Part shown: positions 1-5,345 of the stretch, piece by piece | Numbering within the stretch: the stretch's first letter is position 1 | Layout: the number at the start of each line of letters is the position of its first letter | From: Ruminococcaceae bacterium UBA5401 | Lineage (GTDB): Bacteria; Bacillota; Clostridia; Oscillospirales; Acutalibacteraceae | Assembly: GCA_002409675.1 (NCBI GenBank) | Contig: DHOB01000049.1 | Span: 1-7,308, forward strand | Direction of reading: 5' to 3' | Length of the DNA: 7,308 nt | Program-made: the position numbers and the translations under genes | The notes under the pieces: generated by a model | The model's input: only the letters and a program-made list of their open reading frames with translations | Databases searched by the model: none | What the model was told of the DNA's origin: nothing

Positions 1-1352
1 TCGCACAGGTTGTAGAGCACCGCGGCGAGGCGAGGCCGGCTCGACGGCTCCCTGCCGAGGACCCACGGCTGCGACTCGTCGATATATTTGTTGGCGCACG
101 CGACGACCTTCCAGATTTCGGTCAGCGCGACCGAGAACTGGTAGCCGTTCACCGCCGCGTCGCACTTTGCGCGCAGAGCGCGCGCCATGCCGGCCAGCTC
201 GGCGTCCCGGGGACTGCTTTCGCGCTCGGCGGGAATGCTGCCGCCGAAATATTTCTGCACCATCGCCGTCGTGCGGGAGAGCAGGTTGCCGAGGTCGTTC
301 GCGAGGTCGGCGTTGATGCGGTTGATGAGGGCCTCGTTCGTGAACACGCCGTCCGCGCCGAACGGAATCTCGCGCAGCAGGAAGTACCGCACGGCGTCCA
401 CGCCGTAGCGTTTGCACAGGATGAGCGGGTCCACCACGTTGCCCTTGCTTTTGCTCATCTTGCTGCCGTCGCCGAACAGCAGCCACCCGTGCCCGTAGAC
501 CTGCTTCGGCAGGGGAAGGCCGAGCGCCATCAGCATGGCCGGCCAGATGATGGTGTGGAAGCGCACGATCTCTTTCCCGACGAAATGCACGTCGGCGGGC
601 CAGAACTTGCGGTAGAGGGAGTCGTCGTCCGAGCCGTAGCCGAGCGCGGTGATATAGTTGGTGAGCGCGTCGACCCAGACGTAAATCACGTGCTTGGGGT
701 CGAACGGCACCGGGATGCCCCACGAGAAACTCGTGCGCGAGACGCACAGGTCCTCCAGCCCCTGGTTGATGAACTGGATCATCTCGTGCTTGCGGCTTTC
801 GGGCTGGATGAAATCGGGCCGGTCCCTATACAGCTTGAGCAGGCGGTCGGCATAGTTGGAGAGGCGGAAGAAATAGGCCTCCTCGCTGACCATCTTGACC
901 TCGCGGCCGCAGTCCGGGCATCTGCCGTTTTTCAGCTGCGTCTCAGTCCAGAAGGACTCGCAGGGCGTGCAGTACCAGCCCTTGTACTCGCCCTTATAGA
1001 TGTTGCCGCTGTCGTAAAGCTGCTGAAATATTTTCTGCACGGCCTTCACGTGGTAATCGTCCGTCGTGCGGATAAACTTGTCGTTGGAGATGTTGAGCAG
1101 TTTCCACAGGTCCTTGAACTCCTGCGCGACCCGGTCCACATAGTGCTTGGGGGTGATGCCCGCCTTTTTGGCGTTCTGCTCGATTTTCTGACCATGCTCG
1201 TCCGTCCCGGTCAAAAACATCACGTCGTACCCCTGCATTCGCTTGTAGCGCGCAATGGCGTCGCACGCCAGCGTGCAGTAGCAGTGCCCAATGTGCGGCT
1301 TGCCCGACGGGTAATAGATGGGCGTTGTGATGTAAAAGGTCTTTTTCTCCAT
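1..1352 (-). CDS. metG: Methionyl-tRNA synthetase, 3' part missing (window edge)
   Basis: Class I aminoacyl-tRNA synthetase that charges tRNA-Met with methionine in the cytoplasm. I translated 450 codons from the ATG at 1352 to the left edge without a stop; the C-terminal part lies outside the window. Seen in the sequence: an N-terminal Rossmann half beginning MEKKTFYITTPIYYPSG, the HIGH motif at residues 20-23, and a single zinc knuckle with Cys128, Cys131, Cys145 and Cys148. Further on are WGIPVP and YVWVDALTNY in the catalytic core, then KMSKSKGN starting at residue 298, followed by the start of the helical anticodon-binding domain. One four-ligand knuckle is the Thermus/Bacillus-type arrangement rather than the two-knuckle E. 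coli form. The start is supported by a GGAGG site 8 bases upstream. The gene is divergent from rpsB and has its own promoter. Whether the C-terminal tRNA-binding (Trbp111-like) domain is present cannot be seen. Confidence 0.97.
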   Translation of the reverse strand, partial: MEKKTFYITTPIYYPSGKPHIGHCYCTLACDAIARYKRMQGYDVMFLTGTDEHGQKIEQNAKKAGITPKHYVDRVAQEFKDLWKLLNISNDKFIRTTDDYHVKAVQKIFQQLYDSGNIYKGEYKGWYCTPCESFWTETQLKNGRCPDCGREVKMVSEEAYFFRLSNYADRLLKLYRDRPDFIQPESRKHEMIQFINQGLEDLCVSRTSFSWGIPVPFDPKHVIYVWVDALTNYITALGYGSDDDSLYRKFWPADVHFVGKEIVRFHTIIWPAMLMALGLPLPKQVYGHGWLLFGDGSKMSKSKGNVVDPLILCKRYGVDAVRYFLLREIPFGADGVFTNEALINRINADLANDLGNLLSRTTAMVQKYFGGSIPAERESSPRDAELAGMARALRAKCDAAVNGYQFSVALTEIWKVVACANKYIDESQPWVLGREPSSRPRLAAVLYNLC

Positions 1353-1407
1353 TTTTTCAGCCTCCGGGAAAATACAGAATTAAACGAGATTCAGTCATAG
1401 TCTTATT

Positions 1408-1416
1408 ATTATACCA
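1408..1416 (-). promoter_or_regulatory. metG promoter, extended -10
   Basis: On the minus strand the bases read TGG TATAAT: a perfect -10 hexamer (1408-1413) preceded by the TG of an extended -10. No good -35 is visible at 16-18 bases. Transcription would start near 1401, giving a leader of about 50 bases, too short for a T-box riboswitch. I therefore see no tRNA-sensing control of metG here. Confidence 0.7.
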
Positions 1417-1439
1417 TTTCGTCCCATAAATTTCATTCC

Positions 1440-1486
1440 CGCAAACAAAAAGTTTTTTCTTTATGCCGGGATTTTTTGAATTTGCG
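1440..1486. promoter_or_regulatory. AT-rich dyad between divergent promoters (possible UP element)
   Basis: CGCAAA at 1440-1445 is inverted as TTTGCG at 1481-1486. Inside it, CAAAAA pairs with TTTTTG apart from a two-base bulge. The A/T runs lie just upstream of the rpsB -35 (1498), where an UP element that binds the RNA polymerase alpha subunit would sit. They also lie just behind the metG core promoter. It could equally be a repressor site or chance AT-richness. Confidence 0.3.
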
Positions 1487-1497
1487 CCCAGGGAAAC

Positions 1498-1526
1498 TTG
1501 TAAAGGAGGGCGCGGTATGCTATAAT
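1498..1526 (+). promoter_or_regulatory. rpsB-tsf promoter
   Basis: The sequence shows TTGTAA (1498-1503), a 17-base spacer and TATAAT (1521-1526), with TG at 1518-1519 making an extended -10 (TATGCTATAAT). This is a housekeeping sigma-A type promoter. Transcription would start near 1533, about 97 bases before the rpsB start codon. Confidence 0.8.
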
Positions 1527-1543
1527 GTTCTCCGCAAAACGCA

Positions 1544-1601
1544 CGCCGCGCCCGGCAGGCGGTGCCCGAAAGGGTTTTCCTGCCAAAAAAAAAGCGCGGC
1601 G
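1544..1601 (+). promoter_or_regulatory. Structured rpsB mRNA leader, candidate S2 autoregulatory element
   Basis: Three nested stems can be read directly. The outer stem is CGCCGCGC (1544-1551) with GCGCGGCG (1594-1601), 8 perfect pairs. The middle stem is GGCAGG (1554-1559) with CCTGCC (1579-1584), 6 perfect pairs. The apical hairpin is CCC-GAAA-GGG (1565-1574) with a GNRA tetraloop. An A9 run (1585-1593) forms one side of the junction. GGGTT (1572-1576) could alternatively pair with AACCC (1610-1614), immediately before the Shine-Dalgarno sequence at 1615. Ribosomal protein operons are often autoregulated through such leaders; that S2 binds this one is inference. It is not a terminator, since no U-run follows it. 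Confidence 0.5.
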
Positions 1602-1629
1602 GAGGAAACAACCCAAGGAGGTTTATTGA

Positions 1630-2379
1630 ATGTCAGTAGTATCTATGAAGCAGCTCTTGGAGGCGGGCGTTCATTTCGGCCACCAGACCAGAAGGTGGAA
1701 CCCGAAGATGAAGCCGTATATTTTCACCGAGCGCAACGGCATCTATATCATCGACCTGCAGAAGACCGTTCGCAAACTGGAGGAGGCCTACAATTTCGTC
1801 CGCGACCTTTCCATGGACGGCAAGGCCGTGCTGTTCGTCGGGACGAAAAAACAGGCGCAGGAGTCCATCCGGACCGAAGCGGAGCGCGCCGGCGCGTTTT
1901 ATGTGAACGCGCGCTGGCTGGGCGGCATGCTGACCAACTTCCGCACTATCCGCCGCAGAATCGACCGCCTGAACCAGCTGAAGACCATGGAGGAGGACGG
2001 CACGTTCGACCTTCTGCCGAAAAAAGAAGTCAGCAAGCTGAAGCTTGAGATTGGAAAACTGGAAAAATTCCTCGGCGGCATCAAAGACATGAAAGACCTG
2101 CCCGGGGCTCTGTTCATCGTGGACCCGCGCAAGGAGCACATCGCCGTTTCCGAAGCGAGAAAACTGAAAATCCCGATTGTGGCAATCGTCGACACCAACT
2201 GCGACCCGGACGAGATCGACTATGTGATTCCGGGCAACGACGACGCCATTCGCGCCGTGAAGCTGATTTCGCACACCATGGCCGACGCCATCGTCGAAGG
2301 CAAAGAGGGTCGGATGGACACCGCCGCGGAGGAAGATGCGACAGAAAACGGGAACGCGCCGGCCGCCGCCGCGAAATAA
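1630..2379 (+). CDS. rpsB: 30S ribosomal protein S2
   Basis: Small-subunit ribosomal protein S2 (249 aa), which binds at the head-platform junction of the 30S subunit and is needed for S1 docking or start-region function. The N terminus MKQLLEAGVHFGHQTRRWNP matches the family signature. Other conserved S2 segments are NGIYIIDLQKT, VLFVGTKKQAQ, NARWLGGMLTNF and the second signature around PGALFIVDPRKEHIAVSEA, followed by IPIVAIVDTNCDP and IPGNDDAIRA. After about residue 228 comes an acidic, alanine-rich low-complexity tail, as is usual in longer bacterial S2 proteins. The start ATG follows AAGGAGGT (1615-1622) with a 7-base gap. It is the first gene of an operon with tsf (52-base gap, no terminator between), preceded by its own promoter and a folded leader. 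Confidence 0.98.
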   Translation: MSVVSMKQLLEAGVHFGHQTRRWNPKMKPYIFTERNGIYIIDLQKTVRKLEEAYNFVRDLSMDGKAVLFVGTKKQAQESIRTEAERAGAFYVNARWLGGMLTNFRTIRRRIDRLNQLKTMEEDGTFDLLPKKEVSKLKLEIGKLEKFLGGIKDMKDLPGALFIVDPRKEHIAVSEARKLKIPIVAIVDTNCDPDEIDYVIPGNDDAIRAVKLISHTMADAIVEGKEGRMDTAAEEDATENGNAPAAAAK

Positions 2380-2431
2380 GGCGCTTTCCATGCGCTGCCG
2401 AACCAACATTTTGAAAAGCGAGGAATAGAAC

Positions 2432-3346
2432 ATGGCTTTTACAGCGAAAGATGTTGCAGCCCTTCGCGCAAAAACCGGATGCGGTATGATGGACTGTAAA
2501 AAGGCGCTCGTCCAGGCCAACGGGGACATGGGCAAGGCAATCGACGTCCTGCGCGAAAAGGGCCTGGCCGCCGCCACGAAAAAGGCGGGCCGCATCGCGG
2601 CGGAAGGCATCGCCTATGCCGCGGTCAGCAAGGCCGGGAACGCGGGCGTCGTGATCGAGGTCAATTCCGAGACCGATTTTGTCGCCAGAAACGCGGAATT
2701 CCGCAGCTTCGTCAAGACCTGCGCCGACACGGTGCTCGAGAAGGACCCGGCCGACGTGGACGCGCTGCTGCAGTGCAGGGCGGCCGGGTCGGAAGAGACC
2801 GTCGACGCCCTGCTGAAAGAAAAAATCCTGAAAATCGGGGAGAATATCAAAATCCGCCGCTTCCGCAGGTTCGAGGGCACGGTCGGCGCCTATATCCACG
2901 CCGACGGAAAAATCGGCGTCCTGACCAAATTCGAGGCTTCCCCCGAAATCGCCGCAAAGCCGGAATTCCGGGAATACGCGAAAAACGTCTGTATGCAGAT
3001 TGCGGCAATCACCCCCCAGTATGTGGATGAAACGGGTGTGCCGGCCGACGTCGTCGAGCACGAAAAGGGCATTCTGAAGCAGCAGATTGCCGGTTCCGGG
3101 AAGCCGGAGGCAATCGTGGAGAAAATCGTGCAGGGCAGACTGCGCAAGTTCTATGAAGAAGTCTGCCTGGTCGACCAGGCGTATATCAAGGACGACAAGC
3201 TGACCGTCCGGCAGTATACCGAGCAGGCCGCAAAGCAGCTCGGCGGCAAAATCCGCATCACGGACTTCGCCCGGTTCGAGCGCGGCGAGGGCCTCGAAAA
3301 ACGCAAGGAAAACTTCGCCGAAGAAATCAAGAACATGATTCATTAA
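2432..3346 (+). CDS. tsf: Translation elongation factor Ts
   Basis: EF-Ts (304 aa), the cytoplasmic guanine-nucleotide exchange factor that releases GDP from EF-Tu. The N-terminal UBA-like domain (about residues 1-45) carries LRAKTGCGMMDCKKAL. The TDFVARN motif (TDFV at 81-84), whose Asp-Phe pair inserts into EF-Tu, follows EVNSE. The core contains IHADGKIGVL around residues 155-164, and a second core subdomain runs to about residue 280. The C terminus (ITDFARFERGEGLEKR) is typical of Firmicute EF-Ts. A weak GAGG site at 2420-2423 sits 8 bases before ATG. The gene is co-transcribed with rpsB and ends 22 bases before a strong terminator. In many Firmicutes pyrH and frr follow tsf; here they do not. 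Confidence 0.98.
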   Translation: MAFTAKDVAALRAKTGCGMMDCKKALVQANGDMGKAIDVLREKGLAAATKKAGRIAAEGIAYAAVSKAGNAGVVIEVNSETDFVARNAEFRSFVKTCADTVLEKDPADVDALLQCRAAGSEETVDALLKEKILKIGENIKIRRFRRFEGTVGAYIHADGKIGVLTKFEASPEIAAKPEFREYAKNVCMQIAAITPQYVDETGVPADVVEHEKGILKQQIAGSGKPEAIVEKIVQGRLRKFYEEVCLVDQAYIKDDKLTVRQYTEQAAKQLGGKIRITDFARFERGEGLEKRKENFAEEIKNMIH

Positions 3347-3368
3347 AAATTTTATCTGATTCCGCTGG

Positions 3369-3410
3369 AAAAGCCCGGAAAGCTGATTCTTCAGTTTTCC
3401 GGGCTTTTTT
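3369..3410 (+). terminator. Rho-independent terminator of rpsB-tsf
   Basis: Bases 3369-3386 pair with 3391-3408 around a TTCT loop. The stem is 18 pairs with one G-U, has a GCCCGGAAA core and is followed by T6 (3405-3410). On the opposite strand the stem is followed by only four Ts, so it may also weakly terminate the convergent dapF-family gene, which has no other visible terminator. Confidence 0.93.
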
Positions 3411-3425
3411 GTGTTCGGGGCCTTC

Positions 3426-3442
3426 CCGCCGGGGGGGGGCGG
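3426..3442. repeat. G9 homopolymer in a short dyad
   Basis: An uninterrupted run of nine G (3431-3439) is flanked by CCGCC (3426-3430) and GGCGG (3438-3442), which can pair as a 5-bp stem around a G7 loop. It lies between the tsf terminator and the stop codon of the convergent gene, outside both coding regions. No U-run follows on either strand, so it is not a terminator by itself. Confidence 0.6.
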
Positions 3443-3449
3443 CTTCCTT

Positions 3450-4307
3450 TTACAACAGCCGCAGTCCCTGCGCAAAGCGGTCGGACAGGACCATCGTCCC
3501 AATCGAGCCGACCCGACCCGTCATAAAAACGGATTCGTCCGGCAGAATTTGAATCTGTAGATTCCCGCCGGGCATGTGGACGGTCACGTCGCGGTCGGTC
3601 AGGCCCAGCTTGCAGGCCGCGCTCGCCGCGGCGCAGCTGCTGCTCCCGGAAGCGAGCGTGTAGCCGGCGCCCCTCTCATAGATTTCAATCGCGATGTTGT
3701 TTCTGTCCAGCACTTTCAGCAGCTGCATGTTGATTCGGTTTGGAAAGTTCTTCGAGTTTTCGACACAGGGCCCCAGCCTGCACGCCAGCTCTCTGCTGAT
3801 GGTTCCCATGGGGATCACGCAGTGCGGGTTCCCGATTGAGAGGCAGGTGACCCTGTATTCCCTGCCGTGGAATATCATGGGCTCGTCGATGACGTCCCGG
3901 TCTCGGCCGGCGACCGGAATCCGGCTGCTGCGGTATGTCGTTTTTCCCATCATCACTTTCAGAAGCTCCCCGCTGTCCTCCAGATATTCGACGGCGACAT
4001 CTCCGCCCGCGGTGGAAAGGGTAAAGCGCCGCCCGGCCGCATACCCCGCGTCTTTCAGGTATTTGGAAAAAATCCGCACGCCGTTCCCGCTCTTTTCCGC
4101 TTCGCTTCCGTCCGGATTGAAAATCCGCACCCGGATTTTTCCGCCCTCCGGAATCGGGCCGTAAAGGATTCCGTCGGACCCGGCGCCGAAATGCCGGTCG
4201 CAGATCCGCCTGATGCGGCCCTCGTTCAGAGGAAGGTTTATTTTTTGCGGGTCGTATATCAGGTAATCGTTCCCCAGCCCCTGGTATTTCGGAAGAGCCA
4301 TCTTCAT
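3450..4307 (-). CDS. DapF-family (diaminopimelate epimerase-like) protein with both catalytic Cys replaced by Ser
   Basis: A 285-aa protein with the full two-domain DapF layout and normal family length (about 275-285). Conserved substrate-site segments are present: GLGNDY (11-16), FNPDGSE (63-69), SIGNPHCV (157-164), RIN (191-193) and ERGAG (211-215). DapF interconverts LL- and meso-diaminopimelate for lysine and peptidoglycan synthesis using two cysteines as acid and base. Here the first motif reads EKSGNGVR (Ser73, codon AGC at 4089-4091) and the second reads LASGSSSCAA (Ser220, codon TCC at 3648-3650). Both catalytic positions are therefore Ser, so I withhold the name dapF. The start is ATG at 4307, ten bases after GGTGG. 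An upstream in-frame GTG (4355) lies almost inside the promoter and is unlikely. Alternatives are an epimerase or dehydratase acting on another substrate, or a pseudoenzyme. Family membership is secure; the reaction is not. Confidence 0.9.
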   Translation of the reverse strand: MKMALPKYQGLGNDYLIYDPQKINLPLNEGRIRRICDRHFGAGSDGILYGPIPEGGKIRVRIFNPDGSEAEKSGNGVRIFSKYLKDAGYAAGRRFTLSTAGGDVAVEYLEDSGELLKVMMGKTTYRSSRIPVAGRDRDVIDEPMIFHGREYRVTCLSIGNPHCVIPMGTISRELACRLGPCVENSKNFPNRINMQLLKVLDRNNIAIEIYERGAGYTLASGSSSCAAASAACKLGLTDRDVTVHMPGGNLQIQILPDESVFMTGRVGSIGTMVLSDRFAQGLRLL

Positions 4308-4357
4308 AACAGAAATTCCACCTTTTTTCAAATTTCGCTGTTTTGCCTTTGTCACTT

Positions 4358-4366
4358 ATTATACCA
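4358..4366 (-). promoter_or_regulatory. Promoter of the DapF-family gene, extended -10
   Basis: The minus strand reads TATGG TATAAT, a perfect -10 (4358-4363) with the extended TG. The -35 region (GCCCGA at 17 bases) is poor. Transcription would start near 4351, downstream of the upstream GTG codon at 4355. This supports the ATG at 4307 as the start. Confidence 0.7.
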
Positions 4367-4429
4367 TATTCGCGCCTTCTTCGGGCGGCCGCTTTTCCCC
4401 GGAACCGGCGGCGGGCGCGGGAAGATGTT

Positions 4430-4456
4430 ACCGATTGCAGAAAACTGCATAAGATG
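4430..4456 (+). promoter_or_regulatory. Possible sporulation (sigma-K/sigma-E-like) promoter
   Basis: AC at 4430-4431, a 16-base gap and CATAAGATG at 4448-4456 resemble the mother-cell sigma-K pattern (AC, 16-17 bases, CATAnnnTA) with one mismatch. No TATAAT-type promoter is visible in 4370-4490, unlike every other gene here. Such a short degenerate pattern arises easily by chance. Confidence 0.28.
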
Positions 4457-4500
4457 GAAGTGAAGAAACCTCTTCAAAATATTTGGCCAGGAGGATTTTT

Positions 4501-5187
4501 ATGAGCTGCAATAGATCTGAAGATAATAACGAAGCCCTCTGTGGCTTGAAACCGATACTCCGCGGAACCTGGACGGCGAATTACCCGCAGGAATTCTTTT
4601 ACCGCGGGCCCGGCGGCAGCAGCACGAATCCGTGCTGCGGAGCGGGAAACAATCCGTGCTGCGGCGGGGGAAACAATCCATGCTGCGGCGGGAACTCTTC
4701 CGGAGGCTCAAACGACAACGGCGGATCGGCCGGCGTTGTCCGCTGCGCGCCCCAGCCTGTGCTGAGCTCTTCCACGGGCGGCGCGGGCCCGCTGCCGATT
4801 ATTTCGACCAGCCTTGCCGATCCGCTCAACATCGTGTCGACCACGGTCAACACGTGCAGCGCCGGCAAGACGGATAACCTGATTCAGTTCACCGGCGTCA
4901 TCAACATGCCCGCCGCGCTGGGCCTCACGCTGAACTTTCAGATCGTCCGCTCGTCCTGCATGGGCGGCGCCGTCAATATCGGGCCGACCTTCACATTCCG
5001 GGAGGAGCCTTCCATTGTAGGCGCCGAAGGCTTCAGCTTCCAGTTTGTGGACAACAACGTGGCGCCCGGCACGTACACTTATTCCGTCCAGCTCGGCACG
5101 GGGACTTTGGTGGCTTCGGCCGGCGTCACCGTTACCAACGGCGTCCTCAGCGTTCTGGCTGTTCCCAAGCAGCAGAACGACTGCTGA
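4501..5187 (+). CDS. Cys/Gly/Asn-rich NPCCG-repeat protein, putative spore or surface protein
   Basis: A 228-aa protein of unknown function. The start is the ATG at 4501, six bases after AGGAGG (4489-4494); the longer TTG-initiated frame at 4483 would include the ribosome binding site and is rejected. Residues 1-40 are polar, with no signal peptide or membrane segment. Residues 43-64 hold three NPCCG units (Cys pairs 45/46, 53/54, 61/62), followed by a Gly/Ser/Asn linker to about residue 78. From about residue 95 to 221 a beta-rich domain rich in Thr, Val, Gly and Phe follows, ending in VTVTNGVLSVLAV. The last residue is Cys228. The C-terminal pattern recalls clostridial DUF4489-type proteins and BclA-like exosporium tips (from memory, unchecked). 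Paired cysteines without export suggest a coat or exosporium protein made in the mother cell and cross-linked later, or metal binding. It is a single-gene unit with its own terminator. Confidence 0.85.
   Translation: MSCNRSEDNNEALCGLKPILRGTWTANYPQEFFYRGPGGSSTNPCCGAGNNPCCGGGNNPCCGGNSSGGSNDNGGSAGVVRCAPQPVLSSSTGGAGPLPIISTSLADPLNIVSTTVNTCSAGKTDNLIQFTGVINMPAALGLTLNFQIVRSSCMGGAVNIGPTFTFREEPSIVGAEGFSFQFVDNNVAPGTYTYSVQLGTGTLVASAGVTVTNGVLSVLAVPKQQNDC
4627..4695 (+). repeat. 24-bp in-frame tandem repeat (NPCCG units)
   Basis: Units at 4627-4650 and 4651-4674 are followed by a partial third at 4675-4695. Each begins aatcc(g/a)tgctgcgg and encodes the 8-residue unit NPCCG(A/G)GN. Units 1 and 2 differ at very few bases, which suggests recent duplication or slippage. 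The array sits inside the coding region, so unit gain or loss keeps the frame. Confidence 0.9.
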
Positions 5188-5243
5188 GCTTTCCCTCGGC
5201 CGGTGAAACGGGCGATTTTAAACATCTGATTTTTTCCTCTGTT

Positions 5244-5271
5244 CCCCCGGCTCAGTCCGGGGGCTTTTTTT
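5244..5271 (+). terminator. Rho-independent terminator after the NPCCG-repeat gene
   Basis: CCCCCGG (5244-5250) pairs with CCGGGGG (5257-5263) around the loop CTCAGT, followed by C and T7 (5265-5271). It separates the repeat-protein gene from the SDR gene promoter just downstream. Confidence 0.92.
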
Positions 5272-5292
5272 GCCTTGCTTTCGGCGCGGATA

Positions 5293-5301
5293 TGCTATAA
5301 T
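5293..5301 (+). promoter_or_regulatory. SDR gene promoter, extended -10
   Basis: The bases read TATGC TATAAT: a perfect -10 (5296-5301) with TG at 5293-5294. The best -35 candidate, TTGCTT (5275-5280), has only a 15-base spacer, so the promoter probably relies on the extended -10. Transcription would start near 5307. Confidence 0.7.
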
Positions 5302-5305
5302 AGAA

Positions 5306-5329
5306 CCGGCCGCTGCGCGCAGCGGCCGG
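5306..5329 (+). promoter_or_regulatory. Perfect 24-base palindrome at the SDR transcription start
   Basis: Bases 5306-5317 (CCGGCCGCTGCG) are the exact reverse complement of 5318-5329. In RNA this gives a 10-pair stem with a CGCG loop at the very 5' end of the message, ending just before the ribosome binding site GGGGAG (5332-5337). It could be a repressor operator overlapping the start site or a 5' stabilising hairpin. No U-run follows, so it is not a terminator. Confidence 0.6.
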
Positions 5330-5345
5330 AAGGGGAGAAAATCGG

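Noticed and set aside
489..1400. Plus-strand 303-aa open frame
   Set aside because: Antisense to metG, whose frame carries the HIGH, zinc-knuckle and KMSKS motifs. The plus frame has no recognisable domain and exists because GC-rich codons avoid stops.
1353..1629. T-box riboswitch for metG
   Set aside because: The metG leader from its promoter is only about 50 bases, and no specifier hairpin, T-box sequence or terminator is seen on the minus strand.
2380..2431. Attenuator between rpsB and tsf
   Set aside because: GGCGC and GCGC could pair weakly but there is no continuous stem and no T-run, so read-through into tsf is expected.
2114..3502. Minus-strand 462-aa open frame
   Set aside because: Antisense to rpsB and tsf and spans the terminator. 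Its composition is Arg/Phe/Asp-rich shadow sequence without domains.
4355..4357. Longer GTG start for the DapF-family protein
   Set aside because: The GTG lies at or before the expected transcription start (near 4351), has no ribosome binding site and adds residues outside the family alignment. ATG at 4307 fits better.
4364..4500. Small gene between the DapF-family gene and the repeat protein
   Set aside because: Only very short frames without ribosome binding sites are present. The stretch is explained by promoter and leader sequence.
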